Both the position numbers and the translations under genes were made by a program. From Thiovibrio frasassiensis (GTDB lineage Bacteria > Desulfobacterota > Desulfobulbia > Desulfobulbales > Desulfurivibrionaceae), in NCBI RefSeq assembly GCF_029607905.1, contig NZ_JAPHEH010000001.1, positions 2,013,530 through 2,077,529 on the forward strand: a stretch of DNA of 64,000 nt. The letters are read 5' to 3'. The notes under the pieces are model-generated. The model did not search any database, was not told the DNA's origin, and saw only the letters and a list, made by a program, of their open reading frames with translations. Below, in pieces: positions 43,280-52,947 of the stretch; within the stretch, counting starts at the first letter, position 1; every line of letters starts with the position of its first letter.

Positions 43280-44242
43280 ATGTCGAAGTGCAGCAGTGGA
43301 ACCTGTGGCAGTAAAAAAGCGAGTGGCTGCGGCTCCGCCGATGCGGCGGTGGCCCAGCAGAATACGGCAATCGCCGCCTCTCTGGATCGGATCAAGAATA
43401 AGATCCTGGTGATGAGCGGCAAGGGCGGGGTCGGGAAGTCCACCGTCTCGGTAAATCTGGCCTTGGGCCTTGCCGGCAAGGGATACAAGGTCGGCCTCAT
43501 GGACGTTGACCTCCACGGTCCGGATATCGTCCGGATGCTCGGCATGCATGGCCGGATGGACGGCGAGCTTACCAAGGACGGCAAGATGCCTCCCCTGGAA
43601 TATAACAACAAGCTCAAGGTCATCTCGCTTGAAAGCATGATGGAGAACCGGGACGATCCCATCATCTGGCGCGGTCCCCTGAAGAATCAGGCGATCCGCC
43701 AGTTTATCGCCGATGTGAACTGGGGCGATCTGGATTATTTGATCATCGATGCCCCCCCCGGCACCGGGGATGAGCCCATGACCGTGGCCCACACCATCAA
43801 GGATGCCAAGGCCCTGGTTGTGACCACCCCCCAAAATATTGCCCTGGCCGATGTGCGCAAGTCCATCAATTTTTGCAAGCACGTTTCCATGCAGATCGTC
43901 GGCATCGTCGAGAACATGAGCGGCTTTGTCTGTCCGCACTGCGACAAAACGGTGGATATCTTCAAGACCGGCGGCGGCGAGGTCTTGGCCACGGAGTTTT
44001 CCGTGCCCTTTCTCGGCCGGATTCCTGTTGACCCCAGGGTGGTTATCGCCGGGGATGACGGCAAGCCCTATCTCTCTTCCGGCGGGACGAGCCCTGCTGT
44101 TCAGGCCTTTGAAGCCTTTCTGGCCAAGGTGGAGCAGGAGCTTCCGGTCAGGACTGCGGCCGCCTCCATTCCCATGGCCAAGGCTGGATCGAGCTGCGGC
44201 TGCGGCGGGGGGCCATGCAACCCAACCACCTGTGACTGCTGA
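43280..44242 (+). CDS. mrp: Mrp/NBP35-family iron-sulfur cluster carrier ATPase
   Basis: A 320-residue P-loop ATPase that carries Fe-S clusters to apoproteins. The deviant Walker A GKGGVGKST lies near residue 47, followed by LMDVDLHGPDIVRMLG, the DYLIIDAPPGTGDEP motif and the CPHC pair at the dimer interface (about 216-219). The N-terminus (CSSGTCGSKKASGCGS) and C-terminus (SSCGCGGGPCNPTTCDC) are both cysteine rich, as in many anaerobe versions. GGAGGTG precedes the start at 43280. Confidence 0.92.
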   Translation: MSKCSSGTCGSKKASGCGSADAAVAQQNTAIAASLDRIKNKILVMSGKGGVGKSTVSVNLALGLAGKGYKVGLMDVDLHGPDIVRMLGMHGRMDGELTKDGKMPPLEYNNKLKVISLESMMENRDDPIIWRGPLKNQAIRQFIADVNWGDLDYLIIDAPPGTGDEPMTVAHTIKDAKALVVTTPQNIALADVRKSINFCKHVSMQIVGIVENMSGFVCPHCDKTVDIFKTGGGEVLATEFSVPFLGRIPVDPRVVIAGDDGKPYLSSGGTSPAVQAFEAFLAKVEQELPVRTAAASIPMAKAGSSCGCGGGPCNPTTCDC

Positions 44243-44253
44243 GGTTTTTGAAT

Positions 44254-44892
44254 ATGATTGTCAAACAGTTGACCGTGGGTTCCATGGCAGTCTGCTGCTA
44301 TGTGGTGGGCTGCGAGGAGACAAAGAAGTGCGGGATCATTGATCCCGGCGGCAACGAGGAGAAGATTCTCGCCCTCTGTCGGGCTGAAGGGCTCAGCGTT
44401 GAAATGATTCTCTGCACCCACGGCCATCCGGATCATGTTTGCGGCAACGCTGTGATCCAGAAGGCCACCGGCGCCCCCATCCTCATGCATGCGGCGGATG
44501 CCGAGTTTTTTGCCCGGCCGGAGATCATTGACTATTTCTCCATGCTCGGCCTGCCCCCTTCGCCGCCTGCGGACCGGACCGTAACCGATGGCGAGGAAAT
44601 CCTCATCGGCAAACTCACCCTGACCGTTCTCCATACCCCTGGGCATACCCCGGGCGGGATCTGTTTTTACGGGGCGCCCCATCTGTTTACCGGCGACACC
44701 CTCTTTGTCGAAGGGCTGGGGCGGACCGATTTCCCCGGCGGCGACAGCAATCAGCTGCTGACTTCCATCCACAAGAAGATCCTGGCTTTGCCCGAGGAGA
44801 CCGTGGTCTGGCCGGGGCATGGCTATGGCGGCGCCAAATCCACCGTGGGCGAAGAGGCTCGCCACAACCCGTACCTGAAAGGGAACTGGTAG
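44254..44892 (+). CDS. Metallo-beta-lactamase-fold hydrolase, glyoxalase-II-like
   Basis: A 212-residue MBL-fold protein. The binuclear metal motif is [12 protein letters not shown], with later ligands in [17 protein letters not shown] and WPGHGYG. The family includes glyoxalase II and persulfide dioxygenase-like enzymes. In anaerobes its substrate is usually unknown. It lies between mrp and selB with gaps of 11 and 3 bases, so all three are probably co-transcribed. Confidence 0.88.
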   Translation: MIVKQLTVGSMAVCCYVVGCEETKKCGIIDPGGNEEKILALCRAEGLSVEMILCTHGHPDHVCGNAVIQKATGAPILMHAADAEFFARPEIIDYFSMLGLPPSPPADRTVTDGEEILIGKLTLTVLHTPGHTPGGICFYGAPHLFTGDTLFVEGLGRTDFPGGDSNQLLTSIHKKILALPEETVVWPGHGYGGAKSTVGEEARHNPYLKGNW

Positions 44893-44895
44893 CAG

Positions 44896-46824
44896 ATGCG
44901 GGAGATTGTCCTCGGCACGGCCGGCCATGTGGACCACGGCAAGACCAGCCTGGTCCGAGCCCTTACCGGCATCGACACCGACCGGCTCAAGGAAGAGAAG
45001 AAGCGGGGCATCACCATCGAGCTCGGCTTCGCCTTTCTTGATCTGCCCTGCGGCCATCGCCTCGGCATCATCGATGTGCCCGGGCACGAACGCTTTGTGA
45101 AAAACATGGTGGCCGGCGCCACCGGCATTGATCTGCTCGCCTTTGTCATTGCGGCGGACGAAGGGATCATGCCCCAGACCCGAGAGCATTTCGAGATCTG
45201 CCGTCTGCTCGGGGTGAAACGGGGGCTGGTGATCCTCACCAAGAAAGATATGGTGGATGCGGAGTGGCTGGAGCTGGTGCGGGAGGATGTCCGCCAGTTT
45301 CTGGCTGGCAGTTTCCTGGAAGACGCCCCCATGGTCGCGGTTTCCTCCACCACCGGCGAGGGACTCGACGAGGTCCGCGAGGTTCTCGACACCCTGGTGC
45401 GGGGCAGCGAGTTTTCCGAGGCCCATGGCCCGTTTCGGCTGCCGGTGGATCGGGTTTTCAGCATGAAGGGGTTCGGCGTAGTGGTTACCGGCACCTCCAT
45501 CTCGGGCCGGATCGGAGTGGGCGAAGACATCACTGTCTATCCCCAAGGGCATACCGCCAAGATCCGCGGCATTCAGGTGCACGGCCAGGATGTGGAGCTG
45601 GTCGAGGCGGGCAAGCGTACCGCCATCAACATCCAGGGGTTGGACACCGAGATGATCAGTCGGGGCAACATGCTCGCTACCCCAGGAACCCTTGCCCCCT
45701 CCTTTCTTCTGGACGGAGATTTTTTCTATCTCTCCGGGAACGCCAAACCTCTCAAGAATCGAAGCAGGGTGCGGATCCACATCGGCACCGCCGAGATCAT
45801 GGGTCGGGTGGTGCTCCTGGAGGATGAGGAGCTGCTCCCGGGCAATCGGGCCAACGTGCAGCTCCTGCTTGAGGAGCCCTTCGGCGCCTGGCCCGGGGAC
45901 CGCTATGTGGTGCGGAGCTATTCGCCGGTGGCCACCATCGGCGGCGGCGGGATCTGGAACGGCTCCCCGCCCAAACGGCGCCGCTTTAAGGAAGCGAACA
46001 GCGAGATCTTTGCCCTGTATCAGGAAGGATCCGCCGAGGATATCTCCCTCCTGCATTTGAAGGAGGCCGGGGTTGTCGGACTCACCTTCGATGCGCTCTG
46101 CGTCAAAATGGGGCAGTTCGGCAAGCGTTTCCGTAAGCTGCTCGACGGGCCTATCTCCAGCCGGAAGATCATCATGGTCGATTCCGATCGGCAGCGCATG
46201 ATCGCGGCGGAAACCTTCGAGGGGATGAGTGCAAAGTTGACCAAGATCCTGGCCGATTTTCACCGGGACAATTCGATGAAGCCGGGCCTCTCCAAGGAGG
46301 AGCTGCGTTCCAGGCTGCATCATGACCTGGATCAGAGACTTTTTCAGCTCTTGCTCAATACCCTGGTCAAGCAGGGGACCATCGCGGTCGAGGAGTCCGT
46401 GGTCAGGCTGGCGGATCATCGGGTATCGCTGAAGGCGGACGCCCAGGATATCCGTGCCGAAATGGAGTCTTTTTACGGCGAGGCGGGGCTGACACCGCCC
46501 ACCGTGCGCGAGGTGCAGGAGCGTTTTGCCAAGTATCCCGGCCCCTTGGTGCGTGAGGTCCTTGAGTTGCTGGTCCGCGAGCAGGTGCTGGTCAAGATCA
46601 GTGAGGATCTCTATTTTCTGGGCCGGGCCATCACCGAACTGCAGGAAAAATTGGTGGCCTTCATCAAAAAGGAAGGCGAGATCGATGCCCCGCGCTTTAA
46701 AAATCTCACCGGCTTGACCAGGAAGTTTTCTATCCCATTGCTGGAGTATTTTGATAAAATCAAGGTAACCATTCGGGTTGGCGATCGCCGTCTGTTGAGG
46801 GAGACTCGGTCATCGGCACAATAA
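44896..46824 (+). CDS. selB: Selenocysteine-specific elongation factor SelB
   Basis: A 642-residue GTPase that delivers Sec-tRNA to UGA codons marked by a SECIS hairpin. The GTPase domain has [19 protein letters not shown], the selB-type [19 protein letters not shown] and [17 protein letters not shown]-Tu-like domains II and III follow, and the C-terminal third holds winged-helix repeats (about 440-640) that bind the SECIS RNA. Its presence near the selenoprotein at 40684 supports recoding. selA, selC and selD are not in the window. Confidence 0.95.
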   Translation: MREIVLGTAGHVDHGKTSLVRALTGIDTDRLKEEKKRGITIELGFAFLDLPCGHRLGIIDVPGHERFVKNMVAGATGIDLLAFVIAADEGIMPQTREHFEICRLLGVKRGLVILTKKDMVDAEWLELVREDVRQFLAGSFLEDAPMVAVSSTTGEGLDEVREVLDTLVRGSEFSEAHGPFRLPVDRVFSMKGFGVVVTGTSISGRIGVGEDITVYPQGHTAKIRGIQVHGQDVELVEAGKRTAINIQGLDTEMISRGNMLATPGTLAPSFLLDGDFFYLSGNAKPLKNRSRVRIHIGTAEIMGRVVLLEDEELLPGNRANVQLLLEEPFGAWPGDRYVVRSYSPVATIGGGGIWNGSPPKRRRFKEANSEIFALYQEGSAEDISLLHLKEAGVVGLTFDALCVKMGQFGKRFRKLLDGPISSRKIIMVDSDRQRMIAAETFEGMSAKLTKILADFHRDNSMKPGLSKEELRSRLHHDLDQRLFQLLLNTLVKQGTIAVEESVVRLADHRVSLKADAQDIRAEMESFYGEAGLTPPTVREVQERFAKYPGPLVREVLELLVREQVLVKISEDLYFLGRAITELQEKLVAFIKKEGEIDAPRFKNLTGLTRKFSIPLLEYFDKIKVTIRVGDRRLLRETRSSAQ

Positions 46825-48482
46825 GCGGCAATACCGGCGGCTTGAAAACCGCCCAGCTGAAAGGGCTTGAGCGCATTGCCGGTCGTCGGGTTTCTCCGGA
46901 TATGATCATCAGTCCGGAGCTGGCAAAAGAAATCTGGACCGTTGCCCTTGAGCTCGGACGGCAGATTGGCGTGTTGCTCAGCCGATCCGGGCAGGTCGAG
47001 GCGGTCATGGTCGGGGATCATCGCTCCATCATGATTCCGTCCCTGAAGCAATTCCGCTCCTCCGGCGGGCGTCTTAAGGGCTTGCGCTGTGTGCATACCC
47101 ATCTTTCTGGCGAGGATCTCAGCGAAGACGACTTGATGGATCTGCTTTTCCTGCGGTTGGATATGATGAGTGTGGTGAAGATGGATCAGGGCGGGGCAAC
47201 CCGGCTCTATTCCGCCCATCTGGTGCCGCAACCGGTGGCGGGCCGCAACTGGCTCTTGCTGCCGCCTGAGATTCCCAGCCAGCAGTTCCGCTGCCGGGAT
47301 TTCATTACCTCGCTTGAGGATCAGTTTGCCAAGGCCAGGCCGGTGCGGGAGATTGATCTGGGGCGGGACCGGGCAATTCTGATCAGCGTGACCCCGCTTT
47401 CCAAGGGCAAGGCCCAGGAGTCCATGGACGAGCTTGTCGAGCTGGCGCGCTCCGCTGAGGTAATCGTGCTCGACACCGTGGTGCAGCGGAGGGAAAAGAT
47501 CAATCCCCGCTTGATCTTGGGCAAGGGCAAGCTCGGCGAGATCATGCTGACTGCGCTACGGCTCAATGCCAATCTGCTGATCTTTGACCAGGAGCTGAAT
47601 CCTTCCCAGGTGCGATCGATAACCGACCACACCGAACTGCGGGTTATCGATCGCACCCAGCTGATTCTCGATATCTTTGCCCGGCGGGCCTTGAGCCGGG
47701 AAGGCAAGCTGCAGATCGAGATGGCGCAGCTCAAATACATGTTGCCCAGACTGACCACCCGTGACGACGCCTTGTCCCGGCTTACCGGCGGCATCGGCGG
47801 ACGGGGCCCAGGGGAAACCCGCCTTGAGGTGGACCGCCGCCGTATCAATGATCGGCTGGGAAAGCTGGGCAAAAAATTGAAAGAGGTCAGCCGTGAGCGG
47901 GAACAGCGGCGGAGCCGGCGCCGCAAAAAGGACTTGCCGGTTCTCTCGCTGGTCGGCTATACCAATGCCGGAAAGTCAACCCTGCTCAACACCCTGACCA
48001 AGAGCACCATTGTCGCCGAGGACAAGTTGTTTGCCACCCTGGATCCGACCAGCCGGAGGCTACGCTTCCCCGAGGACGTGGAGGTCATCATCACGGATAC
48101 GGTGGGCTTTATCCGCAATCTTCCGGAGGAGCTGCTCAAGGCCTTCAAGGCGACCTTGGAGGAACTGCACGAGGCTGATGTGCTCGTGCATGTTATCGAT
48201 CTTAGCAATCCGCGCTGCGGCGACCATATCCGGGTGGTGGAGGAGTTGCTGCGGGAGCTTGAGCTGGACAATCTCCCCTGCCTCAAGGTTTTTAACAAGA
48301 TTGATCTGGTGGCGCCGGAGGGAGTGGCCGAGCAGCTGCGGCTCCACGAGGGGGTTGCCCTAAGTGCTCGGGATGCCAAAAGCTTTGGTCCTTTTTTGGA
48401 CAGGGCCAGGAGCATGGTGCTGAAAAAATGGCAGGTGCGCAGGGAAGAAGGGGTTGGGGTTGAGGATTTAGCGGAAAGCTGA
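46812..48482 (+). CDS. hflX: GTPase HflX
   Basis: A ribosome-splitting GTPase of about 556 residues. An N-terminal extended domain (to about 185) precedes the HflX core: ELARSAEVIVLDTVVQRREKINPRLILGKGKLGEI, DRTQLILDIFARRA, GIGGRGPGETRLEVDRR, then the G domain with GYTNAGKSTLLN, DTVGFIRNLPEELLKAF and FNKIDLV. The conserved N-terminal SGNTGGLK is encoded upstream of the first TTG (46842). No ATG, GTG or TTG exists between that TTG and the in-frame stop at 46755. GAGGGAG (46797-46803) sits eight bases before ATC 46812, which I give as the tentative start inside selB. Confidence 0.88.
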   Translation: MGTISGNTGGLKTAQLKGLERIAGRRVSPDMIISPELAKEIWTVALELGRQIGVLLSRSGQVEAVMVGDHRSIMIPSLKQFRSSGGRLKGLRCVHTHLSGEDLSEDDLMDLLFLRLDMMSVVKMDQGGATRLYSAHLVPQPVAGRNWLLLPPEIPSQQFRCRDFITSLEDQFAKARPVREIDLGRDRAILISVTPLSKGKAQESMDELVELARSAEVIVLDTVVQRREKINPRLILGKGKLGEIMLTALRLNANLLIFDQELNPSQVRSITDHTELRVIDRTQLILDIFARRALSREGKLQIEMAQLKYMLPRLTTRDDALSRLTGGIGGRGPGETRLEVDRRRINDRLGKLGKKLKEVSREREQRRSRRRKKDLPVLSLVGYTNAGKSTLLNTLTKSTIVAEDKLFATLDPTSRRLRFPEDVEVIITDTVGFIRNLPEELLKAFKATLEELHEADVLVHVIDLSNPRCGDHIRVVEELLRELELDNLPCLKVFNKIDLVAPEGVAEQLRLHEGVALSARDAKSFGPFLDRARSMVLKKWQVRREEGVGVEDLAES

Positions 48483-48626
48483 AGCATGGCTGAAGGGGTA
48501 AGCCCCCCGCATGAGGAAAAGCTGGTATGAGCCCCCTGCCTTTCCGGGGCCTTTCCGTGCTGTCTCTTCTGCTGAGCGGTCATCTCGATAACGATGATAT
48601 TATGTTGCAACAACGGCTAATGGATT

Positions 48627-49211
48627 ATGTGCACACTCTTGAGTAAACGATATCTGCGCGGTGTTGCTTCTCTGCTGCTCGCTCTGGCCATTTTCTTTGG
48701 GGGCGGGGAGTCCGCGCTTGCCCAGAATGCGACCATCGAGGAGTTGATTGTTACCAACTCCAGTACGGACCTGCTTTTGTTTCTCACGGTCAATAATGCC
48801 TTTACCAAACAGATGGAGGAGGGGATCAGAAACGGTATCCCGGTGACCTTCAGCTTTTATGTGAAGCTGGAACATAAACGGATGTGGATGAATCAGGAGT
48901 TCGTTTCCCTGCAGTTTGACCATACCCTGAGCTACGATACGCTGAAAGAGGAGTACAGTATTGTCCGTTCGGAGCTGCCGGGACAGACATTCCGCACCAA
49001 AACCCTGGGTGAGGCGAAAAAAGCCATGGCCCAGCTCAATGGCCCTCCGATATCGCCGCTGAAGCTACTGCAGCCGGAGGCGGGATACCTGCTCAGGGTG
49101 AAGGCCCGGCTGGCGGAAAAAACCCTGCCGCTCTATTTTCACCATGTGATTCCCTTCTGGAGCCTCTGGGATTTTGAAACAGAATGGTACACCGTGGAAT
49201 TCAGGTATTAG
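48627..49211 (+). CDS. DUF4390-type secreted protein
   Basis: A 194-residue exported protein with a signal peptide (about 1-32). The body matches what I recall of the DUF4390 family: IEELIVTNSSTDLLLFLTVNNAFTKQMEEGIRNGIPVTFSFYVKL, then a WYTVEFRY end. Members sit directly upstream of NtrY-like kinases in many proteobacteria, exactly as here (gap of one base). It may be a periplasmic partner of the kinase. The 144 bases before it hold no other recognisable feature. Confidence 0.83.
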   Translation: MCTLLSKRYLRGVASLLLALAIFFGGGESALAQNATIEELIVTNSSTDLLLFLTVNNAFTKQMEEGIRNGIPVTFSFYVKLEHKRMWMNQEFVSLQFDHTLSYDTLKEEYSIVRSELPGQTFRTKTLGEAKKAMAQLNGPPISPLKLLQPEAGYLLRVKARLAEKTLPLYFHHVIPFWSLWDFETEWYTVEFRY

Positions 49212-49212
49212 C

Positions 49213-51447
49213 ATGGATGCCACCCAGGAGGAGGTCCTCACGAAAGACCGGTTGCGCCGAAAAAAGCGCATTCGTCTGATCATCCTTTCCTGCCTCGTTC
49301 TGATCCCTCTGCTGACCTATTTTGAAACCAGGATCGTACAACTGGGAGCCATCCCCTTTCCGGTCAGCGGCAATGTTCTGATCTTCGTCCTCATCAATTT
49401 CAATATCCTCCTGCTGCTGTTAATGGTTTTTCTGGTGCTCCGCAATCTGGCCCAGCTCGTTTTTGAGCGGCGGCGCCGTTTTTTGGGGACAAAGCTTCGT
49501 TCCAAACTGGTGATCGCCTTTGTTTCCATGTCCTTTTTTCCTACCGGTCTGCTTTTTTTTATCGCCCTGCAGTTTGTTTCCACCAGCATGGATTACTGGT
49601 TCAATATCAATGTTGCCCAGTCCCTTGAAGAATCCATCTCCATCGCCAAGAATGTTTACCAGGAGGCGCAGGACCAGGTTGACCGCCAGGCGCGTCTTAT
49701 CGCGGAACGGTTGGAAGCGAAGCGGTACGGCGATATTGGTGTGGAAAATCTGAGCCCTGTGCTGCAAGAGATCATGAAAAGCCATGGCCTGGCCGGAATC
49801 GAGGTGGTCTCAGGACAAAGAGAGGTCTTGGCCCGTGCCTACCGGCCGGAGATCATCAGCGAAGGTGTCCCGGAAATTCCGCTGAACATGCTGCGGAACG
49901 CGCTGGCCGACAGTAAGGAACAGTTAACCATTCAGCCGGTGGCGGCCGGGGAATTGGTGCGCGGGGTCAGCCCGGTACGGATTGGCGGTACCGATGGTCG
50001 TTCGGGGGTGCTGATTGTTTCGCTGCTCATTCCCCAGGAACGGGTCAGGCGGATGCAGACCATCTCCGCCGGGTATGAGGGCTACAAGCAGTTGATGATT
50101 CTCAAGGCCCCGATTAAAACCAGTTTGCTGGTCATGCTGCTGATTGTCACCCTGCTGATTGTCTTTTGCGCAATCTGGTTTGCCTTTTATGTGGCCGGCG
50201 GCCTGACCGGGCCCATCGGCAGATTGGCTGAGGCGACGCGGCGGGTGGCAGAAGGGGAGCTGGACTTTGTTCTGGAAAAGACCTCTGGCGACGAGATGGG
50301 AACCCTTGTTGATTCCTTCAATCGGATGACCAGCGATCTCTCCGCCAGCAAGCGGCAGCTCGAAGAGGCAAATGGTGCCCTGCGCCAGGGCAATCTTGAT
50401 GCCGAGACCAGACGGCGTTACATGGAGATTGTCCTGCAGAATGTGGCGGCCGGGGTTATCTCTCTCGATGAGCACGGCCGGATCACCACGATCAACCGCT
50501 TTGCCGAGGAACTTCTCCGTATTGACCGCGGTGGTTTTGAAGGCAAGGAATATCGCACGGTACTCAGGCCGGAGCATCGGGCGGTTCTGGAAGGGTTCCT
50601 TTTCGAACTGGCCAAAAGCGGCAAGTCGTCCCTGGAAAGACCGCTGCGCCTCACGGTGGGTGATGAGACCTTTTCGCTGCGGGTGAATCTCACCCGACTG
50701 GAAGATGAAAACAATCAGCCCCTTGGCGTGGTTCTGGTGTTTGATAACCTCACCGAGCTGGAAAAGGCGCAGCGGATGGCGGCCTGGCGTGAGGTGGCGC
50801 GGCGGATCGCCCATGAGGTGAAAAACCCGCTCACTCCCATCCAGCTTTCCGCCCAGCGGCTTCGCAAGCGCTATCTTGATCGGCTGGCCGGGGATCAGGA
50901 GGTGTTTGATGTCTGCACCAAAACCATTGTCAATCAGGTTGACGAGCTGAAAAAACTGGTGAGCGAATTCTCCAGTTTTGCCCGCATGCCCGCAGTGCAT
51001 AAAGCCATGGGCAATATTGCCGAGATGGCCAATGAGGCCTTCGTTCTCTATCAGGAGGCCCATAAAAACCGGCAGTTTCGCTTGCGGGTGGAGGGGCCGA
51101 TTCCGCTCTTTTCCTTTGACGTCAAACAGATGAAGCGGGTGCTCGTGAATCTTCTCAACAATGCCGTGGCTGCCACCGTTGAGAACGGGGTGATCGAAAT
51201 TGTTCTCGCCTGCGAGAAAGAGCGCAATGTGGTCATTCTCGAGGTGCGCGATAATGGCTCCGGGGTGAGCGATGAGGACAAGTTGCGGCTTTTTGAGCCG
51301 TATTTTTCAAGAAAAAAGACCGGCACCGGCTTGGGGCTGGCCATAGCCAGCACGGTGGTCGCGGACCATCACGGCTATATCCGGGTCAAGGACAACGAGC
51401 CCCAGGGAGCCCGGTTCATTATCGAGTTGCCCCTGGACAATGGCTAG
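49213..51447 (+). CDS. ntrY: NtrY-like membrane sensor histidine kinase
   Basis: A 744-residue sensor kinase. Three N-terminal hydrophobic segments (about 18-36, 45-80 and 100-125) and a periplasmic domain of about 170 residues lead to another membrane helix near 305-335. A HAMP domain (GPIGRLAEATRRVAEGELDF), a PAS domain (about 420-520), the phospho-acceptor motif RRIAHEVKNPLTPIQLSAQ and the ATP domain with LLNNAVAAT and RKKTGTGLGLAIA follow. The start at 49213 lies one base after the DUF4390 gene. It is paired with the NtrX-like regulator downstream. Confidence 0.92.
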   Translation: MDATQEEVLTKDRLRRKKRIRLIILSCLVLIPLLTYFETRIVQLGAIPFPVSGNVLIFVLINFNILLLLLMVFLVLRNLAQLVFERRRRFLGTKLRSKLVIAFVSMSFFPTGLLFFIALQFVSTSMDYWFNINVAQSLEESISIAKNVYQEAQDQVDRQARLIAERLEAKRYGDIGVENLSPVLQEIMKSHGLAGIEVVSGQREVLARAYRPEIISEGVPEIPLNMLRNALADSKEQLTIQPVAAGELVRGVSPVRIGGTDGRSGVLIVSLLIPQERVRRMQTISAGYEGYKQLMILKAPIKTSLLVMLLIVTLLIVFCAIWFAFYVAGGLTGPIGRLAEATRRVAEGELDFVLEKTSGDEMGTLVDSFNRMTSDLSASKRQLEEANGALRQGNLDAETRRRYMEIVLQNVAAGVISLDEHGRITTINRFAEELLRIDRGGFEGKEYRTVLRPEHRAVLEGFLFELAKSGKSSLERPLRLTVGDETFSLRVNLTRLEDENNQPLGVVLVFDNLTELEKAQRMAAWREVARRIAHEVKNPLTPIQLSAQRLRKRYLDRLAGDQEVFDVCTKTIVNQVDELKKLVSEFSSFARMPAVHKAMGNIAEMANEAFVLYQEAHKNRQFRLRVEGPIPLFSFDVKQMKRVLVNLLNNAVAATVENGVIEIVLACEKERNVVILEVRDNGSGVSDEDKLRLFEPYFSRKKTGTGLGLAIASTVVADHHGYIRVKDNEPQGARFIIELPLDNG

Positions 51448-51516
51448 AAAACCGTCCCCCATGCCATGCAGGGCATGGTATATTGGGCATAGCTGGCAAA
51501 TTTTAGTGAAACGACA

Positions 51517-51544
51517 GTAGCGAAGCGACGGTAGCGAAGCGACG
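51517..51544. repeat. 14-bp tandem duplication abutting the ntrX start
   Basis: GTAGCGAAGCGACG occurs twice in direct succession (51517-51530, 51531-51544), ending at the base before the ntrX ATG. It occupies the place where a ribosome binding site would be expected. Confidence 0.9.
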
Positions 51545-52915
51545 ATGGCAAAGAAAATCCTTATCATAGACGACGAAGCAAGTATCCGTGATTCCCTGTC
51601 CGGGATTCTCACGGACGAGGGGTTCCACGCGCTCTCCGCGGAGGATGGCCAGCACGGCCTTTCCCTCTTGGAGGAGGAGCGGGTGGATCTGGTGCTTCTC
51701 GATATCTGGATGCCTGGGCTTGACGGGCTCGAGGTATTGAAACGAATCAAGGAGTCCCATGCCGAATTGCCGGTGATCATGATCTCCGGCCACGGCACCA
51801 TAGAGACGGCGGTGCAGGCAACCAAGATGGGGGCCTATGATTTTATTGAAAAGCCGCCCTCCTACGACAAGATCATTCTTTCCATCAACAATGCCCTGGA
51901 TCTCGCCCGCCTCAAAAAAGAGAATCTCATCCTGCGCCAGCAGAGTCAGCGCGCCACGCAGCTCACCGGCAAATCACCGGCCATGGCGGAGCTCCGGCAG
52001 TTGGTGGAGCGGGTGGCTCCCACCGAGGCCTGGGTCTTGATCCGGGGGGAGCATGGCACCGGCAAGGAGCTGGTGGCCCAGAGTATCCACCGCTTGTCGA
52101 AAAACGCGGCCAAGCCGATGATCGAACTGAACTGCGCCGCCATTCCTGAAGAGCTGATCGAGTCCGAGCTGTTCGGCCACGAGAAGGGGTCGTTTACCGG
52201 AGCCACCGCCAGTCGGCGGGGGAAGTTTGATCTGGCGGACGGCGGGACCCTCTTTCTGGATGAAATCGGCGATATGAGCCTCAAAACCCAGGCCAAGGTG
52301 CTGCGCATTCTCCAGGAACAGAAATTTGAGCGGGTGGGCGGCTCGAAAACCATCCAGGTCGAGGTTCGGGTCCTGGCCGCGACGAATAAGGATCTGGAGC
52401 AGGAAATCGAAAACGGCACGTTTCGGGCGGATCTTTTTTACCGGCTCAATGTGGTGCCCATTCAGGTGCCGCCGTTGCGGGAGCGCCGCGAGGATATTCC
52501 CCTGCTGGTCGCTGATTTTTTGGCAGACAACGCGAGGAAGGGGTTGGGGGATAAGAAGTTCAGCCCAGAGGCGCTGCAGGCCATGATGCATCACGGCTGG
52601 CCGGGCAATGTCCGCGAATTGCGCAATTTTGTCGAACGGGTCATGATCATGTGCCCGGCGGAAACGGTGGATGAGGGTATGGTCGGGCGGCTGCTCGGTA
52701 TTGCGCCGGGAGAAGGTGCGCCCTTTGTTGCCGGACTTGATGTCCAGTACCAAACCGTGAGCTACAAAGAGGCCAAAAGGATTTTTGAGCGGGATTTTCT
52801 CAAGACCCGTCTTGCCGCGCATGACGGCAATATTTCCCAGACTGCGGAACAAATTGGCCTGGAGCGGAGTCATCTGCACAGGAAGATGAAATCCTTGTCC
52901 CTGGACGAAGAGTAA
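51545..52915 (+). CDS. ntrX: NtrX-like sigma-54-dependent response regulator
   Basis: A 456-residue response regulator. The receiver domain (1-120) has IDDEASIRDSL, the phosphorylated aspartate in VDLVLLDIWMP (about residue 54) and the lysine in FIEKPP. The AAA+ domain has a modified Walker A GEHGTGKEL, the sigma-54 contact loop GSFTGA (usual form GAFTGA) and FLDEIGDMS. A Fis-type HTH ends the protein (GNISQTAEQIGLERSHLHRKMKSL). It responds to the upstream kinase. Note the repeat that replaces a normal ribosome site. Confidence 0.93.
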   Translation: MAKKILIIDDEASIRDSLSGILTDEGFHALSAEDGQHGLSLLEEERVDLVLLDIWMPGLDGLEVLKRIKESHAELPVIMISGHGTIETAVQATKMGAYDFIEKPPSYDKIILSINNALDLARLKKENLILRQQSQRATQLTGKSPAMAELRQLVERVAPTEAWVLIRGEHGTGKELVAQSIHRLSKNAAKPMIELNCAAIPEELIESELFGHEKGSFTGATASRRGKFDLADGGTLFLDEIGDMSLKTQAKVLRILQEQKFERVGGSKTIQVEVRVLAATNKDLEQEIENGTFRADLFYRLNVVPIQVPPLRERREDIPLLVADFLADNARKGLGDKKFSPEALQAMMHHGWPGNVRELRNFVERVMIMCPAETVDEGMVGRLLGIAPGEGAPFVAGLDVQYQTVSYKEAKRIFERDFLKTRLAAHDGNISQTAEQIGLERSHLHRKMKSLSLDEE

Positions 52916-52947
52916 GTGTTGATTGTCCCGAAACCAGAGAGGATGCC

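Noticed and set aside
44101-46419. A 772-residue open frame on the reverse strand opposite selB
   Set aside because: It is antisense to a complete SelB with all motifs. Its translation is low-complexity (His/Gly/Asp-rich) with no family match, as expected in GC-rich genes read backwards.
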